DNA of 64,000 nt from Acinetobacter sp. HY1485. Its GTDB lineage: Bacteria; Pseudomonadota; Gammaproteobacteria; Pseudomonadales; Moraxellaceae. The DNA lies in the NCBI RefSeq assembly GCF_027568475.1, contig NZ_JANKZG010000002.1, positions 305,295 through 369,294 of the forward strand. The letters are read 5' to 3'. The notes under the pieces were generated by a model. The model was not told where the DNA came from and made no database searches. It saw only the letters and a program-made list of their open reading frames with translations. Below, piece by piece: positions 38,655-48,626 of this stretch. Position 1 is the first letter of the stretch, and the number at the start of each line of letters is the position of its first letter. A program made the translations under genes and the position numbers.

Positions 38655-40382
38655 ACGCTGTTGAAGGGTCTGTGCCTCAAATTCTCCTGTTAAACGTAAG
38701 CCACGTTGTTCTTGATGTGTTTTGTCTAAAAATAAATACGTTGGTGGTCCCAAAATATCCCACTGTTTTAATAATCCATCATGTGACGCATCATACTGGC
38801 TTAGATCAATTTTAATTAAATAAAATGGCTGTAATGCTTGTTGAATATCAGCCTGTTTTAAAATTTTGTGCTCTATAGGTTGGCAAGCTGTACACCAATC
38901 CGCATATACATCAACCACAATTGCTTGCCCTTGCGGTGCACTTTGCAATAAAGCATTAAACTCCGATGCAGTATGTGCTACATGCCACTGAACAGTAGTA
39001 ACAGAAACATTATTTTGATTGTACTGATACTGATAAATACCCACTGAAGCAAGTGCAATAAGTAGCACAGCATGTAAAAACTTTAACCCTTTTGGGTATT
39101 TAATAATGCCATATAGTAAGTAGATGGCAGTACATACCGCTAGCGCTTCGCTTAGCCATAAAAACGCATTAAAACTTAGTAAGGGACGAATAAAGTAAAC
39201 TGCAAGCCCAAGCATAATAAATGCAAAAATGACTTTGATATGTGTCATCCAAAGTCCTGCTTTAGGTAAAAAGCGTGCGCCTAAAATACTAATAACAAGT
39301 AAAGGAATCCCCATTCCAAAACCTAAGCTAAATAAAAATACAGCACCTTGCCACTGAGCTTGGCTTTGTTGAGCAATAAATAATAAAGCACCTGCCAATG
39401 GCGCGGTCATACAAGGACCCACCAACAAGGCAGAAATTACACCCATCATGCCTGCACCCAATAAAGAACCACCTTTTTGAGTAGACTGCATTTTATCTAA
39501 ACGATGTGTCCATGTTTGTGGAAGCTTAATCTCGAATAGACCAAATAAGTTAAGTGCAAACACCACAAACAATGTACTAAATGCAATAAGGGTTGTAGGT
39601 TGCTGTAACCAACGTTGAAATCCTAATCCTGCATAAGATGCCACCATACCTAAAATGGCATACACCACTGCCATACTCAGCACAAACACCAAAGCAATAC
39701 TCCATGCTTTTACTCCTTTATGTTCACGAATAATCAATGAACTTAAAATAGGAAGCATAGGCAATGAACACGGCGTAAAAGCAAGCAACATCCCTAACCC
39801 TAAAAAGAGTAAGACACTATAAACAAACGAATGTGATTGCAGTTGATTAGCAAACTGTTGATCTTGTGCCACAGGTGCTTGTGGTTGCTCAATAGGTTGA
39901 TTAGATAGCTCAAGTAAACTGGTGGTAGTTTTAGCTTGTTCTTGTAAGGCAACCAAACCATCTAAATCTGTTTTAACTTGGATGTGCTGAGGTGGATAAC
40001 AAAGTCGATCTTTAGCGCAGCCTTGCCATGCTACATCATAGATTTTATTGGGTTGTGTTTTTAAATTGAATTGAACTTGGTTAAAGTAAACTTGCGTGGT
40101 CCCAAAGTTTTCATCATGCTGAGAAATAGCTTGAGGAAAATTTAGATGAACCTCATGTCCATTTTCTTTAACTGAAAATTTATGTTGGTATAAATAATAA
40201 TTGGGTGCAATTTTCCATTGCAACTGTGCTTGTTTTTGGTCTAGCGATTCAGCACTAAACTCAAACGCCTGTGCCACAGGCAACAGTGGCGCCTCGGCAT
40301 GTGCCATGCCTAAAAAGGTAAAACAGCATTGCGTCCACAAACACAATACTGTCAAAATTCTTGTCGTATTAAACAGTCCCAT
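38634..40382 (-). CDS. dsbD: Thiol:disulfide interchange protein DsbD
   Basis: Carries electrons from cytoplasmic thioredoxin to periplasmic DsbC, DsbG and CcmG. The 582-aa protein has a signal sequence, an N-terminal periplasmic domain with C-A-K-D-R-L-C, eight membrane helices holding the redox cysteines in AFTPCSLPMLPILSS and VGPCMTAPLAGALL, and a C-terminal thioredoxin-like domain with ADWCTACQ. All six redox cysteines are present. Its partner for oxidation, dsbB, is 5.6 kb away. It starts 23 bp after the stop of a putative outer membrane protein gene on the same strand. Confidence 0.95.
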   Translation of the reverse strand: MGLFNTTRILTVLCLWTQCCFTFLGMAHAEAPLLPVAQAFEFSAESLDQKQAQLQWKIAPNYYLYQHKFSVKENGHEVHLNFPQAISQHDENFGTTQVYFNQVQFNLKTQPNKIYDVAWQGCAKDRLCYPPQHIQVKTDLDGLVALQEQAKTTTSLLELSNQPIEQPQAPVAQDQQFANQLQSHSFVYSVLLFLGLGMLLAFTPCSLPMLPILSSLIIREHKGVKAWSIALVFVLSMAVVYAILGMVASYAGLGFQRWLQQPTTLIAFSTLFVVFALNLFGLFEIKLPQTWTHRLDKMQSTQKGGSLLGAGMMGVISALLVGPCMTAPLAGALLFIAQQSQAQWQGAVFLFSLGFGMGIPLLVISILGARFLPKAGLWMTHIKVIFAFIMLGLAVYFIRPLLSFNAFLWLSEALAVCTAIYLLYGIIKYPKGLKFLHAVLLIALASVGIYQYQYNQNNVSVTTVQWHVAHTASEFNALLQSAPQGQAIVVDVYADWCTACQPIEHKILKQADIQQALQPFYLIKIDLSQYDASHDGLLKQWDILGPPTYLFLDKTHQEQRGLRLTGEFEAQTLQQRLARLGS

Positions 40383-40405
40383 TTGTTATCCGAAATACCT
40401 TTCGT

Positions 40406-41173
40406 TTAAAACAGGAATGATACGCCAAATCCACCTTTATAGTCAGGCACATCACCGCTTAAACCTGCACCAATACTAGCATCAAGTTGAACATTATTAT
40501 TCACAGCATAAATTAAACCTGTGTTTAAACTGCTTTGATAACGCTCACTTTCTTGCTTACGATAGACAAACTCTGAATAGCCTGACCACTTATCAATAAT
40601 TTTGTAACTTAATGTAGGAATTGCCGTGACTGCCCAATTGCTGTTTTGAATCTCATAGCGCATGGTAATGCCTGTGGTGAGCAAATCGTTTTGTTTATAC
40701 TGCACAGAAGACGCAAGCGAATAAATATCATCATGTGCGCTATAACCATCATTGCCTGTTGCAATAACAGCTTGAGCCAAAAGTGCCATCGACATACGAT
40801 CATCATGCAAGTCAATCGCACGCTTAATACCAACGCTCACATCACCCAAGCCTGATTCATCATGTTTTTGCCCATTTTTTGTGGTTTTATTCCACATTGG
40901 ACCTGCCCAACCTAACTGTAATTCTGTGTTAGAGGCAATTCCTGTACGCAATAACATATCCCCTTGTAAGGTTACTTGTTGCGTTTGGTCATTATCACGA
41001 TGCGCTTCGGTATAAGTTGCCGTTGGTAGACCTTGCTCCCAAGCCAAACTGCCCACAGGCGTAATGCTTGTTCCAAAACCCGTACCTGGACGGTCAAACG
41101 AAAAATCACTTGCGCTACTCACCACACCCACTGTTGCTGTAGAAGCAAATAACATTAATTGTGCAAATTTCAC
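40406..41173 (-). CDS. Outer membrane beta-barrel protein, MetA-pathway/phenol-degradation type
   Basis: A 255-aa protein with a signal peptide (MKFAQLMLFASTATVGVVSSA) and amphipathic strands ending in GVSFLF, a typical barrel terminus. The start SFDRPGTGFGTSITPVGSLAWEQGLPTATYTE and the GLGDVSVGIKRAI segment match the family annotated as a putative MetA-pathway of phenol degradation transporter (Pfam pfam13557), whose function is mostly unproven. There is no phenol-catabolic gene nearby. It may be cotranscribed with dsbD downstream (23 bp). Confidence 0.72.
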   Translation of the reverse strand: MKFAQLMLFASTATVGVVSSASDFSFDRPGTGFGTSITPVGSLAWEQGLPTATYTEAHRDNDQTQQVTLQGDMLLRTGIASNTELQLGWAGPMWNKTTKNGQKHDESGLGDVSVGIKRAIDLHDDRMSMALLAQAVIATGNDGYSAHDDIYSLASSVQYKQNDLLTTGITMRYEIQNSNWAVTAIPTLSYKIIDKWSGYSEFVYRKQESERYQSSLNTGLIYAVNNNVQLDASIGAGLSGDVPDYKGGFGVSFLF

Positions 41174-41191
41174 GGTATTGTCCTTTTTATA

Positions 41192-41734
41192 TTAGGCTAA
41201 TTCTTTGGTCATTTTAGCGTTATGTGCGCGTAATAATTCAAGAGTTTGTTTTTCTTCTGGCAATGCCACCGACCAATCAATTTCGTCATAATCACATTCA
41301 AAAAATAAGTGACTAATAGATGACAAAATGGTGAGGTCTTCATCATCTTTGGTATTTGGGTCGACTTGATGTTGCAATAAACGCTCAACGGCAGGCACAC
41401 ATGCAGCACTTGCCGCATCCCATAAAGGACCATAAAACTCTTCTGCATCCCACAAATGTAAATTCGCTTTGGCATCAATGAGTGCATCTAATATGTCTAA
41501 ATGGGGCTGTAATTTTTGTACTTTTTCTTGTTCTGAAAATGGTTTACCTGCTTCATATGCTTCACACAGCTCTTCCCACCATTGAAACAGTCCATCACAT
41601 ACAATCGTAACGGGTAACCCTTTTTCTGGGTCCATAAAGTTTGGATCTACGCCCTCTTTAAGTTGTTGTTTTACAGTAGATACATCTAACGCTTCAAGCG
41701 CTTGAATGAACGATTGTTGTGAATTAGTCAGCAT
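41192..41734 (-). CDS. Ankyrin-repeat-like cytosolic protein
   Basis: A 180-aa acidic protein with two or three ankyrin-like units: SFIQALEALDVSTVKQQLKEGVDPNF, LDILDALIDAKANLHLWD and ACVPAVERLLQHQVDPNTKDDEDLT. No signal or membrane segment is seen. Function is unknown; ankyrin repeats mediate protein contacts. The start is ATG 41734, six bases behind GAGAG; a TTG two codons upstream is less likely. It may share a transcript with the outer membrane protein gene, 18 bp downstream. Confidence 0.75.
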   Translation of the reverse strand: MLTNSQQSFIQALEALDVSTVKQQLKEGVDPNFMDPEKGLPVTIVCDGLFQWWEELCEAYEAGKPFSEQEKVQKLQPHLDILDALIDAKANLHLWDAEEFYGPLWDAASAACVPAVERLLQHQVDPNTKDDEDLTILSSISHLFFECDYDEIDWSVALPEEKQTLELLRAHNAKMTKELA

Positions 41735-41814
41735 AGGCAACTCTCAATTTAAGGATCAGAACAGTTCTGAAAAAACTAAAATTTAAGTGTAGCAAGAAAC
41801 CAAAACGGAGGCGA

Positions 41815-41843
41815 TAAAAAAGCACCCGAAGGTGCTTTTCTTT
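41815..41843 (-). terminator. Rho-independent terminator of hpf
   Basis: On the minus strand AAAAGCACC and GGTGCTTTT pair around TTCG, with a T-run after. It lies 11 bp past the hpf stop. Confidence 0.85.
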
Positions 41844-41853
41844 TTACGGTATT

Positions 41854-42207
41854 TTAAATGTCATCTTCTACAGCAAGTGCAGGTTTTGGTGCACGTACAT
41901 TTTCTTTTTTCTCAAACAAATGTTCTAAACCATGTTTAAGTCGGTCAATCGCCCCATGAATTGCGGCATCTACATTACCTGCTTTATGTGCAGCAGTAAC
42001 AGGTTTAAACCCTGCCGGACGCGCTTCAATTAAACAACGCAAGTCATCGTCGCCACCTTTTGCGGCATTTTCATCACTTAGATGAACCGAAAAGTGGGTA
42101 ATTTTTTCGCCATAACGTTGGAATTTGCTTGTAAGTTCTGCACGTACATAATTAATTAAACGTTCACTATTTTGAATATTTTTATCTGTGCGAATTTCAA
42201 TGTTCAT
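41854..42207 (-). CDS. hpf: Ribosome hibernation promoting factor (HPF/YfiA family)
   Basis: A 117-aa protein with the sigma-54 modulation/S30EA fold: MNIEIRTDKNIQNSERLINYVRAELTSKFQRYGEKITHFSVHLSDENA... and IDRLKHGLEHLFEKK. It binds the 30S subunit decoding region and silences ribosomes in stationary phase; the length suggests the short type. In many gammaproteobacteria hpf follows rpoN; here it is alone, with its own terminator. A good Shine-Dalgarno (GAGGA) precedes the ATG. The C-terminal tail (RAPKPALAVEDDI) is unlike E. coli HPF. Confidence 0.88.
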   Translation of the reverse strand: MNIEIRTDKNIQNSERLINYVRAELTSKFQRYGEKITHFSVHLSDENAAKGGDDDLRCLIEARPAGFKPVTAAHKAGNVDAAIHGAIDRLKHGLEHLFEKKENVRAPKPALAVEDDI

Positions 42208-42703
42208 TGTTTATCCTCGCTTTTATGTGCAAAACAAGTGTTTTTGCTTTGGTTTAAACCTTTTGCATAGTCTAGATCAAAGCAGATTTGTTAAATAACG
42301 GCTTGCAATTTTGACGTCATTTAAACTTTATCTATACCTTTAATATGGCTGATTCAGCAAAATATGCAAGCAAAATTTAGTAAGACACACTTGCTCAAAA
42401 ATACGACAGTAACGATTATTAAATAAGCAGAAAAAATATTAGGAATATCTTAATATAATTTAAATAAAATCATGAACTTAATTTAATATTTTTTGTTATA
42501 TTGTGACATAGAATTATTTAATTTTGATTACTTTTTAATTAAATTTAAATTGCAGTTTTATATTTCTCTATGTAATCAAATTGTTAATTTTTTAGTTTTA
42601 AAAATTTTTGATGAGGAAATGACAACCAAAATCTTACATTTTGCTACGCCCTAGCATGCTTTATTTCTTTATGATTTGATCAGTTTTCAAGAGATTATTG
42701 TTT
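42208..42703. other. AT-rich intergenic region
   Basis: The left part carries the hpf promoter region; the right part leads the small lipoprotein gene. It is very rich in A/T tracts. I see no gene, hairpin or repeat that I can support. Confidence 0.5.
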
Positions 42704-42946
42704 ATGAAAAATTTTACACTGCTTGCGGTGATCATTTCAGGTATCACATTAAGTGCATGTAGCCATAACCCGACACCTAAAAATATTGGTATGCCCAACC
42801 CTGCAAGCCAATATTGCTTAGAACAAGGTGGCAAATTAGACATCAAAAAAACAGATGCAGGCGAAGTGGGTATGTGTACACTAGGTGATGGCTCACAAGT
42901 AGAAGAATGGGATTTTTTCCGTAAAAATCATACCGAGTTAAAATAG
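42704..42946 (+). CDS. Small DUF333 lipoprotein
   Basis: An 80-aa lipoprotein. The signal MKNFTLLAVIISGITLSAC carries an LSAC lipobox, and the mature part has the DUF333 pattern NPASQYCLEQGGKLDIKKTDAGEVGMCTLGDGSQVEEWDFFRK with two cysteines likely in a disulfide. Members are sometimes annotated as hemolysin-like, without good evidence; function is unknown. ATG 42704 is used, as a TTG two codons upstream has no better ribosome site. It is convergent with parE across a shared terminator. Confidence 0.85.
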   Translation: MKNFTLLAVIISGITLSACSHNPTPKNIGMPNPASQYCLEQGGKLDIKKTDAGEVGMCTLGDGSQVEEWDFFRKNHTELK

Positions 42947-42991
42947 TTTAGTTCTAAATAAAGCATCATTTAGATCATTTTTGCTTTAAGT

Positions 42992-43022
42992 AAAAAGCCC
43001 ATCTGATGATGGGCTTTTTTTT
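42992..43022. terminator. Bidirectional terminator between DUF333 lipoprotein and parE
   Basis: AAAAAGCCCAT and ATGGGCTTTTT pair around CTGATG-type sequence, with A- and T-runs on each side. The parE stop codon lies at its right edge. Confidence 0.86.
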
Positions 43023-44901
43023 ATACCGCAATATCTGCCAAATTTCCTTTTTGTTCCAACCATTGTTTACGGTCAGCAGAGCGTTTTTTGGCAAGTAACT
43101 TATCTAATAACCCTGCGGTAAAGTGACTATCATCTAAATCTAATTGCACTAAACGGCGTGTATTTGGATCCATGGTTGTTTCACGCAGTTGTGATGCATT
43201 CATTTCTCCTAACCCTTTAAAACGCGTAATCTGCGGATTTTTGGTTTTAAGTTTGGCAAGCGTTGCTTCTAATTCAGGTTCATCTAAAGCATAAAAGACT
43301 TCTTTACCTGCATCTATTCTAAATAGCGGTGGCATAGCAACAAACAAATGCCCTTCTTCTACCAAGTTTGGAAAATGCTTCACAAACAAGGCACACAGCA
43401 ATGTTGCAATATGCAAACCGTCTGAGTCGGCATCGGCTAAAATACAAATTTTGCCATAGCGTAGTTCTGATAAATCATCACTACCTGGGTCTACCCCGAT
43501 AGCAATCGCAATATCATGCACTTCTTGCGATGCAAGTACCTCATCTGAAGATACTTCCCACGTATTTAGGATTTTGCCACGAATCGGCATAATGGCTTGG
43601 AAATTTTTATCTCGTGCTTGTTTAGCACTCCCCCCTGCCGAGTCACCCTCAACAATAAACAGTTCACTGTCTTCACGCGTTAAGCCCACGCAATCTGCCA
43701 ATTTACCCGGTAGTGCAGGACCCGACACAATTTTTTTACGTTGTACTTTTTTAGCGGCTTTTAAACGGCGACCTGCCTTTGAAATTGCCATTTCTGCCAA
43801 AAGCATGGCAATGTCTGCATTTTGGTTCAGCCATAACGTAAAGGCATCTTTAGCGATATTCAGCACAACACCTGAGGCTTCACGGCTAGACAAACGCTCT
43901 TTAGTTTGTCCCGAAAATTGTGGCTCTTGAAACTTAAGCGATAAAATATAATTTACCCCATCCCAAACGTCTTCTGCCGAAAGTTTAAGATTTCGAGGTA
44001 ATAAATTACGCAATTCACAAAACTCACGCAGTGCTTCGGTAATGCCCGAACGTAAACCATTGACGTGTGTACCCCCTTGTGCGGTTGGGATAAGGTTAAC
44101 GTAGCTTTCTTGAATTTGCTCGCCACCTTCTACATTCCAACATACTGCAAATTCACAACTTGCACGTTCTGCTTCTCCTGTCGATACAAACGCAGGACTT
44201 GGCACAATTTCACGGTCTTGTAGTTCATCCATCAAATAGTCGACTAAACCATTTTCAAACTGCCATACAATTTTTTCTTTGCTTGCTTCATCAATAAAGG
44301 TAATTTGTAAGCCTGCTGCAAGTACAGCCTTAGCTTTTAAATTATGTTTAAGTGCTTTTAAAGCAAATTTAGGATGGTCAAAATATTTGGCTTCGGGATA
44401 AAAACGAACCAATGTGCCTGTTGCTCGTTTAGGTGCTTTGCCTTCTAATACTTGTAGCGGTGCAGTTGGTACACCATGTTCAAACGCCATTTGGTACAGA
44501 TTGCCCTGACGCTGTACCTCTACTTCTACACGAGAAGACAAGGCATTCACAACCGAAATCCCCACACCATGCAAACCGCCTGAGAATTGATAATTATCAG
44601 TACTAAATTTTCCGCCTGCATGCAGTTTCGTCAAAATAATTTCGATACCGCTTTGCCCATATTCAGGGTGAATATCCACAGGCATCCCGCGTCCGTTATC
44701 TTGTACCGATAACGAACCATCTGCATAGACTGTGACACAAATTTTATTGGCGTGTCCTGCTAATGCCTCATCAACAGCATTATCAATAACCTCTTGGGCT
44801 AAATGGTTTGGACGTGTTGTATCGGTATACATTCCCGGACGACGACGAACAGGATCTAAACCAGATAAAACTTCAAGCGACTGAGCCGTATATTGTGACA
44901 C
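43021..44901 (-). CDS. parE: DNA topoisomerase IV subunit B
   Basis: The ATPase subunit of topoisomerase IV, which decatenates daughter chromosomes. The 626-aa length and motifs match ParE rather than GyrB: RRRPGMYTDTTRPNHLAQEVIDNAVDEALAGHA, the ATP-binding DNGRGMPVDIHPEYG, GGLHGVGISVVNALS, and the Toprim parts EGDSAGGSAKQARD, DADSDGLHIATLL and RFKGLGEMNASQLRETTMDP. The start is GTG with AAGGA upstream. It lies 1 bp after yqiA, repeating the E. coli yqiA-parE order; parC is not in the window. Confidence 0.96.
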   Translation of the reverse strand: MSQYTAQSLEVLSGLDPVRRRPGMYTDTTRPNHLAQEVIDNAVDEALAGHANKICVTVYADGSLSVQDNGRGMPVDIHPEYGQSGIEIILTKLHAGGKFSTDNYQFSGGLHGVGISVVNALSSRVEVEVQRQGNLYQMAFEHGVPTAPLQVLEGKAPKRATGTLVRFYPEAKYFDHPKFALKALKHNLKAKAVLAAGLQITFIDEASKEKIVWQFENGLVDYLMDELQDREIVPSPAFVSTGEAERASCEFAVCWNVEGGEQIQESYVNLIPTAQGGTHVNGLRSGITEALREFCELRNLLPRNLKLSAEDVWDGVNYILSLKFQEPQFSGQTKERLSSREASGVVLNIAKDAFTLWLNQNADIAMLLAEMAISKAGRRLKAAKKVQRKKIVSGPALPGKLADCVGLTREDSELFIVEGDSAGGSAKQARDKNFQAIMPIRGKILNTWEVSSDEVLASQEVHDIAIAIGVDPGSDDLSELRYGKICILADADSDGLHIATLLCALFVKHFPNLVEEGHLFVAMPPLFRIDAGKEVFYALDEPELEATLAKLKTKNPQITRFKGLGEMNASQLRETTMDPNTRRLVQLDLDDSHFTAGLLDKLLAKKRSADRKQWLEQKGNLADIAV

Positions 44902-44902
44902 G

Positions 44903-45505
44903 TTAAATAGTTTCCTTTAATACGATTTGATGCGACAAAAAAGTAAGTAGCATCGGAATTTTTTCGGCAAAATTTTGCATAACATGATCGCCTTTTTGTT
45001 CGGTGATGATCATGGCAGGTTGCTTTGCCTGACGATAATAACGCTGTGCTTGTGTATAGTCCAAAACTTCATCTTGGCACTGTAACAGCACTAAAAACTG
45101 TTCCCATTGTCCATCAAATGTTTGTGCAAGTTTTTGCAGTTGTTGTAAATGTTCTTGTTGTAATTGCCATGTTGATGTCACATTATACGGCAATTGTGCT
45201 TGCCCAAAAAGCGATAAAAACAATAACCATGGTTCAATAGTCGGATTAATCAATACAGCAGGTGCATGATAATAACGTGCTAAATACGTGGCATAAAAAC
45301 CGCCCAAACTACTACCCACAAAAGCTAAATTTTTAAGCGGTTGGATATACTGATGTAACTGCTCTATTGCTTCATTGGGTGCTAAATTTAAGTCGGGTAA
45401 ATGTACATAGATATGGGGCGCATGCTTTTGGCAATATTGTTTTAATAATGTACCTTTTACTGAATTAGCATGACTTTTAAAACCATGTAAATAAACAAGA
45501 TTCAT
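44903..45505 (-). CDS. yqiA: YqiA/YcfP family alpha/beta esterase
   Basis: A 200-aa small alpha/beta hydrolase. Visible: N-terminal LVYLHGFKSHANSVKG, nucleophile elbow FVGSSLGGFYATYLA with serine in GSSLGG, the aspartate region LLQCQDEVLDY and the catalytic histidine in KGDHVMQNF. E. coli YqiA hydrolyses short acyl-CoA and ester substrates in vitro; the cellular role is unknown. The gene sits directly before parE (1 bp), as in E. coli, which supports the name. Confidence 0.88.
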   Translation of the reverse strand: MNLVYLHGFKSHANSVKGTLLKQYCQKHAPHIYVHLPDLNLAPNEAIEQLHQYIQPLKNLAFVGSSLGGFYATYLARYYHAPAVLINPTIEPWLLFLSLFGQAQLPYNVTSTWQLQQEHLQQLQKLAQTFDGQWEQFLVLLQCQDEVLDYTQAQRYYRQAKQPAMIITEQKGDHVMQNFAEKIPMLLTFLSHQIVLKETI

Positions 45506-45513
45506 TTACGTAA

Positions 45514-45987
<474 letters not shown>

Positions 45988-45990
45988 AAC

Positions 45991-46482
45991 TTAGTATTTG
46001 CGAAATACTTGCCACAAACATACAAGCAGCAAAAAGCTAAAAAATACCAATGACCATACTGGCATAGACTGCCCTAAGAATGTCCAATCAATTTTGGCAC
46101 ACTCACCAGAGCCTGTCAGTACTTGCGATAATACTTCTTTTAATGGCAATACATCGACCAAATAATTTAAACCGGGACCACAGCTTGGTACTTCACTCGG
46201 TGGTAAATGTTGAATCCAAACATGGCGAGCAGCCACACCTGCCGACCATAAAATTCCCAAACTCGCAAGTCCTGCATAAATGCGTTTAACTATTGTATTT
46301 TTTGGATTATGCACAAAACCTAGAAAGGCAAATAAACCCATTACCATGAGTCCAACACGTTGAAATATGCATAATGGACACGGTTGTAACCCTTTAAAAT
46401 GTTCTAGATATAGCGCAAATGCCATACCCACAATGCTGGCAAGTAATACCAACCCACTGACTAAACGATAACTTAAATTCAC
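45991..46482 (-). CDS. dsbB: Disulfide bond formation protein DsbB
   Basis: An inner membrane oxidase that passes electrons from DsbA to quinone. The 163-aa protein has four membrane helices and both periplasmic disulfide pairs: C35-x-x-C38 in QPCPLCIFQR and C101/C128 in the second loop. The start is GTG 46482 and no nearby ATG is in frame; GAGAG lies upstream. It follows gshA by 20 bp on the same strand, so the two thiol genes are probably cotranscribed. Confidence 0.94.
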   Translation of the reverse strand: MNLSYRLVSGLVLLASIVGMAFALYLEHFKGLQPCPLCIFQRVGLMVMGLFAFLGFVHNPKNTIVKRIYAGLASLGILWSAGVAARHVWIQHLPPSEVPSCGPGLNYLVDVLPLKEVLSQVLTGSGECAKIDWTFLGQSMPVWSLVFFSFLLLVCLWQVFRKY

Positions 46483-46502
46483 AGCGACATGACTCTCTAA
46501 AC

Positions 46503-48080
46503 TTAGCGAAAAGCGCTTAAATATTCTTGGAATGTCTGTTTTGAATTGCGTTCAAGTGCTTGTTGCTCTTGATGAGATGTCACCACTAACCCATCAAAAT
46601 AAGCACGCTTTTGTGAACTCAATGTATGCTTTGAATATGCATCAGTGTGTTGTTCTGCCAACGCACTGCCAAAACGCCATGTTCCCCCATGCGCCACCAT
46701 ATCACCGACTACACGCGCAGATAAAGTTTCATCAACATTTTTACCACGTTTTTGCATGGTCTGTAACGCTTGGCTATATAATGTACAATCGTAACTCTCA
46801 TCTAAAATAGTCGCAATCGGGTGCATATTGTTCAAATGTAGCTCTAACCATTTTTCAACGCTGACATCACCTAAGTCGGTTGCTAACAGCGTATTTAAAT
46901 CTCGTCCCGTTTCAATCATTTTGATTTGATTCGCTTCAATTTGGTTCTGCTCATCATCACTAATACTTGGACTATCTAGTAGTAAACAATACAATGCCAA
47001 AACTTCTAAAAAGCCTGCACTTTCTTCATCTACGCCTATAGGGCTATACGGATTAATATCAACGGCGCGTAGCTCGACATATTGTACGCCACGCTTTGCC
47101 AAAGCTTGTGATGGTGTTTCATTTTCTTGTGGTACTTGCTTTGGACGCACTAAACTATAATATTCATTTTCAATTTGTAGAATATGATCGTTTACTTGAG
47201 TCGGTTCACCTTGATCATTTTCTAAACCTAATTTGGCAAATGCATCAAATGGCGTTTTCACTGCTTTTTGTAATTCGGTTAAATAATCATTTAAATTGTT
47301 ATATTGAATACCCAATTTTTTTTGTGCCGAATTTTGATAGCCAATGCGACCCATACGCAATGCAGTGGCATGTGGTTTATACAATGTGCCACCAATGAGT
47401 GGCTCTAAATTATGCTCACGCCCCAATAAAAAGCTACGACATACTGTTGGACTTGCACCTAACAGAAACATGACCATGGGTGTTAAACGGATAAAGTTAC
47501 GGATAAGTCCAAAATAACGTGCACTGCGATAATCTTGTAAATTGAGCTGTTTTAATTGTTCGTTGGTTTCGTGCTGTTGAAGTTGTTTGAAAAGGACATC
47601 GGGAAATGAAATATTATAATGTAGCCCTGCAATAGTTTGCATACGGCGTCCGTAACGCACCCCCAAACCATGACGATACAAAGTTTTAAAACGCCCTAAA
47701 TTTGATGTGCCATATTGCGCAAGTGGGATTTGCTCCTCTTCTTCGTTTAACATACACGGCATCGACATTGCCCATAAACGCTCACCTTTTGGCAAATTTT
47801 CATGTGCAACCGTATGTAAATCTTTTAGATAATCTAAAACATCAGGAATATTATTTTGCGGTGGCGTAATAAACTCCATTAATGCTTCAGAATAATCAGT
47901 TGTAATATGTGAATGCGTAAGCGCAGAACCCAAAGCATTTGGATGGTTTTCTTGAGATAAATAACCATCACTTTGCATTCTTAAAGTTTCTCGTTCTATG
48001 CCACGTAACATGCCTTGCAACATGGTTGGCTTTACCCAAGCAGGTAATATTGTTGTTAGAGGTGCTTTGGGTTGACTCAT
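46503..48080 (-). CDS. gshA: Glutamate--cysteine ligase
   Basis: Forms gamma-glutamylcysteine, the first step of glutathione synthesis. From ATG 48080 it is 525 aa, the proteobacterial type-I length. Features: GIERETLRMQSDGYLSQENHPNALGSALTHSHITTDYSEALMEFITPP (the metal-binding glutamates), HYNISFP, and VQYVELRAVDINPYSPIGVD. A GTG at 48092 would add four residues; the ATG has GAG seven bases upstream. dsbB follows after 20 bp. Confidence 0.95.
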   Translation of the reverse strand: MSQPKAPLTTILPAWVKPTMLQGMLRGIERETLRMQSDGYLSQENHPNALGSALTHSHITTDYSEALMEFITPPQNNIPDVLDYLKDLHTVAHENLPKGERLWAMSMPCMLNEEEEQIPLAQYGTSNLGRFKTLYRHGLGVRYGRRMQTIAGLHYNISFPDVLFKQLQQHETNEQLKQLNLQDYRSARYFGLIRNFIRLTPMVMFLLGASPTVCRSFLLGREHNLEPLIGGTLYKPHATALRMGRIGYQNSAQKKLGIQYNNLNDYLTELQKAVKTPFDAFAKLGLENDQGEPTQVNDHILQIENEYYSLVRPKQVPQENETPSQALAKRGVQYVELRAVDINPYSPIGVDEESAGFLEVLALYCLLLDSPSISDDEQNQIEANQIKMIETGRDLNTLLATDLGDVSVEKWLELHLNNMHPIATILDESYDCTLYSQALQTMQKRGKNVDETLSARVVGDMVAHGGTWRFGSALAEQHTDAYSKHTLSSQKRAYFDGLVVTSHQEQQALERNSKQTFQEYLSAFR

Positions 48081-48092
48081 ATGATGGCTCAC

Positions 48093-48626
48093 TTATTTTT
48101 ATGGCTACAATTTAAGTTAAAAGACATACCTTTTTCTATGATGCCAAGATCAAATTTAAAATTAAACCCTATTTATAGAACGCAAGATTGCATTCATGTA
48201 TCTCTTGTTTTTTGTAGATATACTGCCGCTCATAAAAGAAGCTAAATATTCAGTATGTGTATACGCTCCACTATTTATATGAACCAAAAACTTAAAGAGC
48301 TAAAATAAAACATACAAGCATTTGCATAACTTAAGCAAATAACATTACGGTTAGATTGCATCGAAAATTTATGTATCTAAAAAATTCGTTATTTAATAAT
48401 TTGTAAATCATTGATTGCATGTAAAGCCACCATACTAAAGCAAGTAAGTCGCCCCAATACTTCAAGACGATAGCCCAAATAATGTATGTACACAGCAATA
48501 TATCGTTAGCAAAAACTAAATTTGTTTTAATGCATATTTAGCTGTTAATTCTGTACAAAATCACAGCACATTAAGATGCTAAAATATGGTTAGATTTATT
48601 TATTTTCTATGATTGAGTAAATAAAG
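48093..48626. other. AT-rich gene-free stretch
   Basis: The stretch separates the divergent gshA and DUF924 genes and must carry both promoters. I find no open frame with coding character, no tRNA and no repeat. Confidence 0.5.

Noticed and set aside
42208..42350. Sigma-54 promoter for hpf
   Set aside because: I searched for TGGCAC-N5-TTGCA and found none; ordinary -10-like sequences are present.
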